Part shown: positions 16,871 to 23,224 of the stretch, in pieces
How the letters are laid out: every line of letters starts with the position of its first letter
How positions within the stretch are numbered: the stretch's first letter is position 1
Origin: Clostridiales bacterium UBA7573
GTDB taxonomy: Bacteria; Bacillota; Clostridia; Oscillospirales; CAG-272
Reading direction: 5' to 3'
DNA: 30,230 nt
NCBI GenBank assembly: GCA_002477905.1
Contig: DLLB01000085.1
Span: 1,159 to 31,388, forward strand
Notes under the pieces: model-generated
What the model saw: the letters and a program-made list of their open reading frames with translations, nothing else
Databases searched by the model: none
What the model was told of the DNA's origin: nothing
Position numbers and translations under genes: made by a program

Positions 16871-17737
16871 ATGGGATACTTACAGGTAGAGAATCTGCAA
16901 AAACAATTCGGAAATACCGAGGTTTTGCGGAAAATTTCCTTTTCTCTGGAAAAGGGCGAAATCCTCGCCATCATCGGTTCCTCCGGCAGCGGAAAAACCA
17001 CGCTTTTACGGTGCCTGAACTTTTTGGAGCGGGCGGACAGCGGCACCATTTCCGTCGGCGGCGAAACCTTGTTTGACGGTGCGGAGCAAGCCGCTTATTC
17101 GGAGGCGCAGATGCGGGAGCGGCGGTTGCATTTTGGATTGGTGTTCCAGTCTTTCAATCTGTTTCCGCAATATACGGCACGGCAGAATATTATGCTTGCG
17201 CAAACGCTTCCCGCCTACGCGAACAGGCGGCGGATCCTGCACAAAAATTTCCGAACCCGCATGGGGAATCTGTTCCGGAAGCTGTTTGGGAAAGCGCAGA
17301 AGGCGCTTTTGCCCGCACCGCCTTCCAAAAAGCAGATTGCCGCGGACGCGCAAAGTCGCGCGGACGCGTTACTGGCGCGGGTGGGACTGTCCGACCGCGC
17401 GTCGAATTATCCCTGCCAGCTTTCCGGCGGACAACAGCAACGCGTTGCAATTGCGCGCGCACTGGCGTTACAACCGGATATTCTGTGCTTTGACGAGCCG
17501 ACCTCTGCTTTGGATCCGGAGCTGACCGGAGAAGTGCTGAAAGTGATCCGTTCCCTCAAGGATGGAGACAGCACCATGGTGGTCGTGACGCATGAAATGG
17601 AATTTGCACGGACCGTCGCGGACCGGATTCTGTTCCTTGCGGATGGAAAGATTGAGGAAAGCGGTACGCCGGAAGAAGTGTTCGGTAATCCGAAATCCCC
17701 GAAAACCAAGGCTTTTTTAAGCCGCACCAAGTTTTGA
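16871..17737 (+). CDS. Amino-acid ABC transporter ATP-binding protein (GlnQ/HisP family)
   Basis: This is the ATPase of the amino-acid importer. Walker A GSSGSGKT is at about residues 36-43, the Q-loop 'LVFQSFNLFPQYTA' follows, the signature LSGGQQQ is at about 184, Walker B ILCFDEPTSALDPE at about 204 and the switch 'VVVTHEMEFA' after it. AAGGAGG overlaps the upstream stop and sets ATG 16871. At 288 residues it is about 45 longer than the usual 240-245. The extra length is a strongly basic stretch at about residues 113-160, between the Q-loop and the signature, in the helical subdomain that contacts the permease. The rest is canonical, so activity is expected. The gene closes the three-gene operon. 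Confidence 0.93.
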   Translation: MGYLQVENLQKQFGNTEVLRKISFSLEKGEILAIIGSSGSGKTTLLRCLNFLERADSGTISVGGETLFDGAEQAAYSEAQMRERRLHFGLVFQSFNLFPQYTARQNIMLAQTLPAYANRRRILHKNFRTRMGNLFRKLFGKAQKALLPAPPSKKQIAADAQSRADALLARVGLSDRASNYPCQLSGGQQQRVAIARALALQPDILCFDEPTSALDPELTGEVLKVIRSLKDGDSTMVVVTHEMEFARTVADRILFLADGKIEESGTPEEVFGNPKSPKTKAFLSRTKF

Positions 17738-17744
17738 ACCGCAC

Positions 17745-17776
17745 TTTGCGATAAAAAATCAGAATTTTTTTGCAAA
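17745..17776 (+). terminator. Weak A/T-rich hairpin after the amino-acid transporter operon
   Basis: TTTGC (17745-17749) pairs with GCAAA (17772-17776), and an inner AAAAAAT/ATTTTTT stem closes a CAGA loop. The T run is inside the stem. It could serve as a poor terminator, and it sits only 5 bp before the next -35 box. Confidence 0.35.
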
Positions 17777-17781
17777 AGCAC

Positions 17782-17810
17782 TTGACAAAACGGCATGTGG
17801 TGTGTATAAT
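17782..17810 (+). promoter_or_regulatory. Sigma-A promoter of the glutamine synthetase / ammonium channel unit
   Basis: A perfect TTGACA (17782-17787) and TATAAT (17805-17810) are separated by 17 bp. The likely transcript start near 17817 gives a leader of about 144 nt before glnN, long enough to hold the two hairpins described separately. A consensus promoter followed by terminator-like hairpins implies that control is exerted mainly after initiation. Confidence 0.9.
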
Positions 17811-17828
17811 AGCAAATGTAAGGCAAAG

Positions 17829-17867
17829 GCGTCTGCGAGCGAAAGCTCTCAGACGCTCTTTCTTTTT
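17829..17867 (+). terminator. First leader terminator-like hairpin upstream of glnN
   Basis: GCGTCTG (17829-17835) pairs with CAGACGC (17850-17856). After a C/T mismatch, GAGC/GCTC closes a GAAA tetraloop. TCTTTCTTTTT follows (17857-17867), giving the full form of an intrinsic terminator about 40 nt into the transcript. It lies downstream of the glnN promoter, so it cannot be the terminator of a transcript that must reach glnN unless it is regulated. Confidence 0.8.
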
Positions 17868-17887
17868 AAAACCAAATCAAACATCGG

Positions 17888-17937
17888 AAACGGGGCAATG
17901 GCGTCTTGTAAAATACAAGGCGAATTGCCCCGTTTTT
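17888..17937 (+). terminator. Second leader terminator-like hairpin upstream of glnN
   Basis: AAACGGGGCAAT (17888-17899) pairs with ATTGCCCCGTTT (17924-17935). An upper stem CGTCTTGTA (17902-17910, actual order C-G-T-CTTGTA) pairs with TACAAGGCG (17914-17922) around an AAA loop, and T residues continue to 17937. It ends about 10 nt before the AAGGAGAG ribosome binding site. It may terminate transcription or hide the start region. Confidence 0.75.
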
Positions 17938-17960
17938 GTACAAAGTAAGGAGAGAAAACA

Positions 17961-20057
17961 ATGGAAAAGGTTACGGATTATTTCGGCAGTCTGGTATTTG
18001 ACGACAGAGTGATGAAAGCGACGCTTTCCGCGGATGTGTATGCTTCCCTCAAGAAAACCATCGATGAAGGCGCATCACTGGATGCAAAGGTGGCGGACGC
18101 GGTGGCGCTTGCCATGAAAGATTGGGCGATTGCGCGCGGTGCGACGCATTTTACCCATTGGTTTCAGCCTTTGACCGGCGTGACTGCCGAGAAACATGAC
18201 AGCTTCATTTCTCCGGCTCCCGACGGACGGGTGATTATGGAGTTTTCCGGAAAAGAGTTGATTAAAGGCGAGCCGGACGCGTCCAGCTTCCCGTCCGGCG
18301 GCTTGCGTGCAACCTTTGAAGCGCGCGGCTATACGGCATGGGATCCGACCTCCTACGCTTTTATCAAAGATAAAACGCTGTGCATTCCGACCGCATTCTG
18401 TTCTTACGGCGGCGAAGCGCTGGATAAGAAAACGCCATTACTTCGCTCCATGCAGGCGTTGAACAAGCAGGCACTGCGCATTCTGCGGTTGTTTGGCAAC
18501 ACCGAAGTCAAGTGTGTGCGTACCTCCGTCGGACCGGAGCAGGAATACTTCCTTGTCGATAAAGAAATGTATGAAAAACGCAAAGATCTGATGTTTACCG
18601 GCAGAACCCTGTTCGGTGCAAAACCGCCGAAAGGGCAGGAACTGGACGATCATTATTTCGGCGTAATCAAACCGCGGGTTGCGGCGTATATGGCAGATCT
18701 CAACGAAGAATTGTGGAAGCTTGGCATTCTTGCCAAGACCGAACATAACGAAGTTGCACCGGCACAGCATGAGCTTGCACCGATTTATGCGACGACGAAT
18801 ATCGCGACTGACCATAACCAGCTTACCATGGAGATCATGCAAAAAGTCGCCTCCCGCCACGGATTGGTTTGCTTGTTGCATGAAAAACCGTTTGCCGGCG
18901 TCAACGGAAGCGGTAAACATAACAACTGGTCGATGGCGACCGATACCGGCGTGAATCTGCTGACGCCGGGAGAAACGCCGTATGAAAACGCACAGTTTCT
19001 GCTGTTCCTCTGCGCGGTCATCCAAGCGGTGGACGATTATCAGGATCTGCTTCGGTTGTCCGTCGCAACCGCCGGCAACGATCATCGTCTTGGCGCAAAC
19101 GAAGCGCCGCCTGCCGTCGTATCCATGTTCTTGGGGGAGGAGTTAAGCGCGGTATTGGACGCCATTGAAAATGACAAGGCTTATAATGCGGCGGAAAAGA
19201 CCGTGATGAAGCTCGGCGTACACGTTTTACCGAAATTCACCCGTGATACCACCGACCGCAACCGGACTTCGCCGTTTGCTTTCACCGGCAATAAATTTGA
19301 ATTCCGGATGCTCGGTTCCTCCAACAGCATTGCCTGCGCGAACATTATGCTCAACGCCGCCGTTGCGCAGTCGCTGAAACTGTATGCGGATGCGTTGGAA
19401 AAGGCAGAAGATTTTGAGGGGGCGCTCCATGATTTAATCAAAAATACGATCAAAGCGCACAAGCGGATCATCTTCAACGGCAACGGATATGACGACGCGT
19501 GGATCAAAGAAGCAACGGAAAAGCGCGGACTTCTGAATCTGCGCACTACGCCGGACGCTTTGCCGACCATCCTTGCCAAGAAGAATGTCGAAATGCTGAC
19601 CGCACAAGGGGTGTTCACGCCGGCAGAGATCGAATCCCGCTATGAAATTACGCTGGAGAACTATTGCAAGACGGTCAATATTGAAGCGCTGACCATGGTG
19701 GATATGGCGCGCAAAGAGATTCTGCCGGCTGTGGAAGCCTACGGGAAAGAACTTGCGGATACTTACGTCGCAAAAGCCGCGATCGCGCCGGATGTACCGG
19801 GCAAATATGAGAAACGCGCGGTGAAAAAGCTCTCTGCGCTTGCGGATGAAATTGACGCGGCGACGGACGCGTTGGAAGCCGTTACTTTGCAGTATAAAGC
19901 AATCGGAGATATGACGGAGGCGGCGTTCTTCATTCGGGATACGATGTTACAGAAGATGGCGGAGTTACGCGTGGTCTGTGACGAAGCGGAAGTGGCGACG
20001 GCGGAAAAATACTGGCCGTTCCCGACCTACGGAAAACTGCTGTTCGGCGTTCGATAA
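17961..20057 (+). CDS. glnN: Glutamine synthetase type III
   Basis: Makes glutamine from glutamate, ammonia and ATP in the cytoplasm; this is the central ammonium assimilation step. At 698 residues it has the typical length of the type III family, well above the 440-470 of type I. Type III features visible are the N-terminal 'GGLRATFEARGYTAWDP', the metal/glutamate-site block 'GPEQEYFLVD' (about 193), 'KTEHNEVAPAQHELAPIY', 'NGSGKHNNWS' (about 315), 'GNDHRLGANEAPPA' and 'DRNRTSPFAFTGNKFEF' (about 432), plus the long C-terminal helical part. The start at 17961 follows AAGGAGAG. It is preceded by a promoter and a two-hairpin leader, and followed 86 bp later by the ammonium channel gene with no clear terminator, so the pair is probably one transcription unit. 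Confidence 0.96.
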   Translation: MEKVTDYFGSLVFDDRVMKATLSADVYASLKKTIDEGASLDAKVADAVALAMKDWAIARGATHFTHWFQPLTGVTAEKHDSFISPAPDGRVIMEFSGKELIKGEPDASSFPSGGLRATFEARGYTAWDPTSYAFIKDKTLCIPTAFCSYGGEALDKKTPLLRSMQALNKQALRILRLFGNTEVKCVRTSVGPEQEYFLVDKEMYEKRKDLMFTGRTLFGAKPPKGQELDDHYFGVIKPRVAAYMADLNEELWKLGILAKTEHNEVAPAQHELAPIYATTNIATDHNQLTMEIMQKVASRHGLVCLLHEKPFAGVNGSGKHNNWSMATDTGVNLLTPGETPYENAQFLLFLCAVIQAVDDYQDLLRLSVATAGNDHRLGANEAPPAVVSMFLGEELSAVLDAIENDKAYNAAEKTVMKLGVHVLPKFTRDTTDRNRTSPFAFTGNKFEFRMLGSSNSIACANIMLNAAVAQSLKLYADALEKAEDFEGALHDLIKNTIKAHKRIIFNGNGYDDAWIKEATEKRGLLNLRTTPDALPTILAKKNVEMLTAQGVFTPAEIESRYEITLENYCKTVNIEALTMVDMARKEILPAVEAYGKELADTYVAKAAIAPDVPGKYEKRAVKKLSALADEIDAATDALEAVTLQYKAIGDMTEAAFFIRDTMLQKMAELRVVCDEAEVATAEKYWPFPTYGKLLFGVR

Positions 20058-20060
20058 GAT

Positions 20061-20096
20061 CTGCCATTTTGTATGAAACAAAAGCAACTATGGCAG
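20061..20096 (+). other. Intercistronic hairpin between glnN and the ammonium channel gene
   Basis: CTGCCA (20061-20066) pairs with TGGCAG (20091-20096), and TTTTGT (20067-20072) with ACAAAA (20078-20083). A 7-nt bulge lies on the right side. No U tract follows, so it is more likely a processing or stability element than a terminator. Confidence 0.4.
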
Positions 20097-20143
20097 CTAC
20101 AACCGAAAACAAGAAAAACACTGTTTGAAAAGGAGAGAGAATC

Positions 20144-21862
20144 ATGACTTTCAGCCCCGTAAACACCATCTGGGTACTGCTCGGCGCCGCTTTGGTGTTC
20201 TTCATGCAAGCCGGCTTTTCCATGTGTGAAGCAGGATTTACCCGTGCAAAAAATACCGGCAATATTCTGATGAAGAATCTGATGGATTTCTGCATCGGAA
20301 CCCCGTGCTTCTGGCTGATCGGATTCGGTATCATGTTCGGCAGCGGCACCGCGCTGTTCGGATGGATCGATCCGATGATTATGAAGGATTACAGCCACAT
20401 CTTGCCGGCGGGCGTTCCGCTTTGGGCATATGCGATTTTCCAGACCGTATTCTGCGCCACCTCCGCGACCATTGTATCCGGCGCGATGGCAGAGCGCACC
20501 AAATTCAGCGCATACTGCATTTATTCTGCGGCGATTTCGCTGTTCATCTATCCGGTATCCGGTCACTGGATCTGGGGCGGCGGATGGCTTGCCGAACTCG
20601 GTTTCCATGATTTCGCCGGTTCGACGGCGGTGCATATGGTAGGGGGAATCTGCGCTCTGATCGGTGCGAAGATTTTAGGCCCGCGGATTGGGAAGTACGA
20701 TCAGAACGGCAAACCCCGCGCCATTCTCGGACACAATCTGACGTTTGCCGCATTGGGTGTGTTTATCCTGTGGTTCTGCTGGTTCGGTTTCAACGGCGCG
20801 TCCACGGTCGGAATGGATTCGGACGCTTTGATGGAAAGCGCCGGCAGGGTATTCTTCAATACCAACCTTGCGGCGGCGCTTGCCTGCTGCACCACCTTGA
20901 TCTTCACTTGGATCCGCTACAAAAAGCCGGATGTTTCTATGACCTATAACGCGGCGCTTGCCGGTTTGGTCGGCATCACTGCCGGATGCGACGCCGTGAG
21001 TCCGCTGGGCGCGGCAATCATGGGTGTGGTGTTCGGGATCGTGATTGTACTGGCAGTGGAATTCTTCGATAAAGTTGCCAAAATCGACGATCCGGTTGGT
21101 GCCATTTCCGTACATTGCGTATGTGGCGCGCTCGGTACGTTGCTCACCGGACTGTTCGCAACCGGTGTGACGACGGAAAAAGGCTTGTTCTATGGCGGCG
21201 GTCTGCATTTCTTCGGTGTACAGGCGCTCGGCGTGGTATCGGTTGCCGCTTATACGGCAGTGCTGATTACGGCAGTATTCCTGATCTTAAAGCATACCAT
21301 TGGGTTGCGTGCATCTGCGGCAGATGAAATCGAGGGCTTGGATCTCTCCGAACACGGGCTTCTCACTGCTTATGCGGGATTTGCCATGCTCCCCGATACG
21401 CTGACCGGCGATGAGCATCTGCCGGTTGCGCCGACGGCAGAAATGCTTCCTGCGGAAGAAACCGTGGTCGTGAAGAATGTAGCAACCGCATCGGTTCCGG
21501 GTACGCCGAAGTTCACGAAAGTGGAGATTATCTGTAAGGAAGCGAAGCTGGAGACGCTGAAAAACGCTATGAGTGCGCTTGGGATCACCGGAATGACGGT
21601 TTCCCATGTGTTGGGATGCGGCGTGCAGAAAGGAAAGCCGGAGTATTACCGCGGCGTCGCGGTGGAACCGGATCTGTTGCCGAAGGTGCAGGTGGATATT
21701 GTGGTGAGCAAGGTGCCGGTGCGCGATGTGATCGAAACGGCAAAGAAAGCTTTGTATACCGGACATATCGGAGACGGAAAGATCTTTGTTTATGATGTGG
21801 AAAACGTCGTGAAAGTGCGCACGGGCGAGGAAGGCTACGCCGCGCTTCAGGATGTAGAATAA
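20144..21862 (+). CDS. amt: Ammonium channel fused to a C-terminal P-II signalling domain (Amt-GlnB fusion)
   Basis: Residues about 5-400 form an Amt/MEP/Rh channel with roughly eleven membrane helices. The conserved pore pair is present: His164 ('STAVHMVGG') and His324 ('AISVHCVCGA'). A linker of about 50 residues leads to a complete P-II domain at about 457-569: 'FTKVEIICKEAKLETL', the T-loop region 'GCGVQKGKPEYYRG', 'LPKVQVDIVV' and 'TGHIGDGKIFVYDVENVVKV'. P-II proteins normally bind Amt from the cytoplasm and block the pore; here the regulator is covalently attached. In the T-loop the position of the usual modifiable Tyr51 is Val507 (Y-R-G-V-A-V instead of Y-R-G-A-E-Y), so uridylylation there is not possible. 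AAGGAGAG precedes ATG 20144. Co-transcription with glnN links uptake and assimilation. Confidence 0.95.
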   Translation: MTFSPVNTIWVLLGAALVFFMQAGFSMCEAGFTRAKNTGNILMKNLMDFCIGTPCFWLIGFGIMFGSGTALFGWIDPMIMKDYSHILPAGVPLWAYAIFQTVFCATSATIVSGAMAERTKFSAYCIYSAAISLFIYPVSGHWIWGGGWLAELGFHDFAGSTAVHMVGGICALIGAKILGPRIGKYDQNGKPRAILGHNLTFAALGVFILWFCWFGFNGASTVGMDSDALMESAGRVFFNTNLAAALACCTTLIFTWIRYKKPDVSMTYNAALAGLVGITAGCDAVSPLGAAIMGVVFGIVIVLAVEFFDKVAKIDDPVGAISVHCVCGALGTLLTGLFATGVTTEKGLFYGGGLHFFGVQALGVVSVAAYTAVLITAVFLILKHTIGLRASAADEIEGLDLSEHGLLTAYAGFAMLPDTLTGDEHLPVAPTAEMLPAEETVVVKNVATASVPGTPKFTKVEIICKEAKLETLKNAMSALGITGMTVSHVLGCGVQKGKPEYYRGVAVEPDLLPKVQVDIVVSKVPVRDVIETAKKALYTGHIGDGKIFVYDVENVVKVRTGEEGYAALQDVE

Positions 21863-21868
21863 ATGCCG

Positions 21869-21914
21869 GCGGCATAGGGGGATATGCCGCGCGGCGACCT
21901 CGGACCGGTGTCCG
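21869..21914 (+). other. Two compact hairpins after the ammonium channel gene
   Basis: GCGGCATA (21869-21876) pairs with TATGCCGC (21883-21890) around GGGGGA. TCGGAC (21900-21905) pairs with GTCCGA (21910-21915) around CGGT. Together with the terminator that follows they form three stems in under 90 nt, a shape seen in 3'-UTR-derived small RNAs. No function can be assigned. Confidence 0.35.
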
Positions 21915-21923
21915 ACGCTTTGT

Positions 21924-21955
21924 AGGGCTGTGTTTTTTGGAACACAGTCCTTTTT
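21924..21955 (+). terminator. Intrinsic terminator of the glnN-amt unit
   Basis: AGGGCTGTGTT (21924-21934) pairs with AACACAGTCCT (21941-21951), with one G-T wobble and a TTTTGG loop. T residues run to 21955. It closes the nitrogen unit 61 bp after the channel stop codon. Confidence 0.88.
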
Positions 21956-21996
21956 GCGCGGATCGGCAACAAGCTTTTTTTGAAAAAATCATACCA

Positions 21997-22015
21997 ACCT
22001 ATTGACAAGGTAGGT
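21997..22015 (+). promoter_or_regulatory. Operator copy A over the cysK -35 box
   Basis: ACCTAT-TGACAAG-GTAGGT is a 19-bp imperfect dyad (ACCTAY-N7-GTAGGY) that contains the -35 hexamer. The same layout recurs 40 bp downstream. The architecture suits a dimeric repressor, possibly of the Rrf2 family (CymR/IscR) that commonly governs cysteine and Fe-S genes; the regulator is not encoded in this window. Confidence 0.6.
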
Positions 22016-22030
22016 AAAGTGTGCTATACT
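22002..22030 (+). promoter_or_regulatory. Sigma-A promoter of the cysK-nifS-nifU-mnmA operon
   Basis: TTGACA (22002-22007) and TATACT (22025-22030) are separated by 17 bp. Transcription should start near 22037 and leave a leader of about 190 nt before cysK. An inverted repeat TAGGTAAA (22011-22018) / TTTACCTA (22034-22041) also brackets the -10 box. Confidence 0.85.
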
Positions 22031-22036
22031 GTGTTT

Positions 22037-22055
22037 ACCTACAAGAAAGGTAGGC
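22037..22055 (+). promoter_or_regulatory. Operator copy B at the cysK transcript start
   Basis: ACCTAC-AAGAAAG-GTAGGC repeats the dyad of copy A with the same 7-nt spacer. Its centre lies 40 bp from the centre of copy A, close to four helical turns, so proteins bound at both copies would lie on the same face of the DNA. Confidence 0.6.
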
Positions 22056-22059
22056 AATT

Positions 22060-22197
22060 ATGAGGAAAGGCGGGAGCAGAATGCAATTTGCAGAAAAACA
22101 GAGAAACCGGCGATGTCGGGCGCGGATAAAATATCCCCGGTATGGAGATTCTACCAAGGAACCCGTCTGTTTCGGCACAGTTTATCAAGAAACATAG
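22060..22197 (+). CDS. Possible 45-residue leader ORF upstream of cysK (doubtful)
   Basis: An ATG at 22060, 5 nt after GGTAGG, opens a frame ending at TAG 22195-22197. The product would be basic in its first half (many Arg/Lys) with two cysteines. It begins about 23 nt after the predicted transcript start and ends 31 nt before cysK. I recognise no family. It could be a leader peptide or simply an open stretch of untranslated leader; operator copy B overlaps its ribosome binding site. Confidence 0.2.
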   Translation: MRKGGSRMQFAEKQRNRRCRARIKYPRYGDSTKEPVCFGTVYQET

Positions 22198-22228
22198 TCA
22201 AATTACGATAGAGAGAAGGATTTTTATC

Positions 22229-23158
22229 ATGTCTATTTTTACTTCCGCAGATCAACTGATCGGCAAAACTCCGCTTTTGGAATTGACGCATATTGAAAAA
22301 GAACTCGGTTTACAGGCAAAAATTCTTGCCAAATTGGAATATTTCAATCCGGCAGGTTCGGTGAAAGATCGTGTGGCGAAAGCCATGCTGGACGACGCGG
22401 AGGCGGCGGGTACCCTTACGCCGGATTCCGTCATTATTGAGCCGACTTCCGGAAACACCGGAATCGGACTGGCGTCGGTTGCTGCCGCACGCGGCTACCG
22501 CATTATCATTGTGATGCCGGAAACGATGTCGGTTGAACGCAGACAGATTATGAAGGCCTACGGCGCGGAGCTTGTGCTGACAGAGGGCGCAAAGGGGATG
22601 AAAGGGGCGATCGCCAAAGCGGAAGCCCTGGCGAAAGAAATCCCCCACAGCTTCATCCCCGGACAGTTTGTCAATCCCTCCAACCCGAAAGCGCACTATG
22701 AAACGACCGGTCCTGAGATTTTTGCGGACACGGACGGCAAGGTGGATTTCTTTGTCGCAGGCGTCGGCACAGGCGGAACCGTGACCGGTGTCGGCAAATA
22801 CTTGAAGGAAAAGAAGCCGGATGTGAAGATCGTCGCGGTGGAACCGGCAAGCTCTGCTGTGCTTTCCACCGGCGTTGCCGGCGCACATAAGATTCAGGGA
22901 ATCGGTGCCGGATTTGTACCGGAAGTATTGGATACGAAGATTTATGACGAGATCATTCCGGTTTCCAACGAGGACGCGTTTGCATACGGAAAGATGGTCG
23001 GCAAAAAAGAAGGCGTTTTGGTCGGAATTTCTTCCGGCGCCGCACTCTCTGCCGCTGTCACGCTTGCAAAACGTCCGGAAAACGCAGGTAAGACCATTGT
23101 GGTCTTGCTCCCCGATACGGGCGACCGGTATCTGTCCACGCCGCTGTTTGCGGATTAA
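22229..23158 (+). CDS. cysK: Cysteine synthase A (O-acetylserine sulfhydrylase)
   Basis: A cytoplasmic PLP enzyme making cysteine from O-acetylserine and sulfide. The Schiff-base lysine is Lys46 in 'NPAGSVKDRVA'. The substrate loop 'PTSGNTGIGLA', the phosphate-binding 'GVGTGGTVTGVGKYLKEK' and the C-terminal 'GISSGAALSAAVTLAKR' block follow, all in family order. Length 309 is normal. The start is ATG 22229, preceded by GAGAGAAGGA with 8-nt spacing; the frame extends further upstream but without a comparable site. It is the first gene behind the dyad-flanked promoter and is followed 66 bp later by nifS without a terminator. It therefore supplies cysteine to the desulfurase of the same operon. 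Confidence 0.95.
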   Translation: MSIFTSADQLIGKTPLLELTHIEKELGLQAKILAKLEYFNPAGSVKDRVAKAMLDDAEAAGTLTPDSVIIEPTSGNTGIGLASVAAARGYRIIIVMPETMSVERRQIMKAYGAELVLTEGAKGMKGAIAKAEALAKEIPHSFIPGQFVNPSNPKAHYETTGPEIFADTDGKVDFFVAGVGTGGTVTGVGKYLKEKKPDVKIVAVEPASSAVLSTGVAGAHKIQGIGAGFVPEVLDTKIYDEIIPVSNEDAFAYGKMVGKKEGVLVGISSGAALSAAVTLAKRPENAGKTIVVLLPDTGDRYLSTPLFAD

Positions 23159-23224
23159 AATACAGCAAAAAGGCTCTGGCGCGTCTGAATTCGGCGGGTT
23201 GAAAAAGAGCGGAAAGGAAAAATC

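Noticed and set aside
17817..17940. Glutamine riboswitch or ANTAR target in the glnN leader
   Set aside because: I see neither the glutamine aptamer's conserved core nor paired hexaloops with A1 and G4; the loops are GAAA and AAA.
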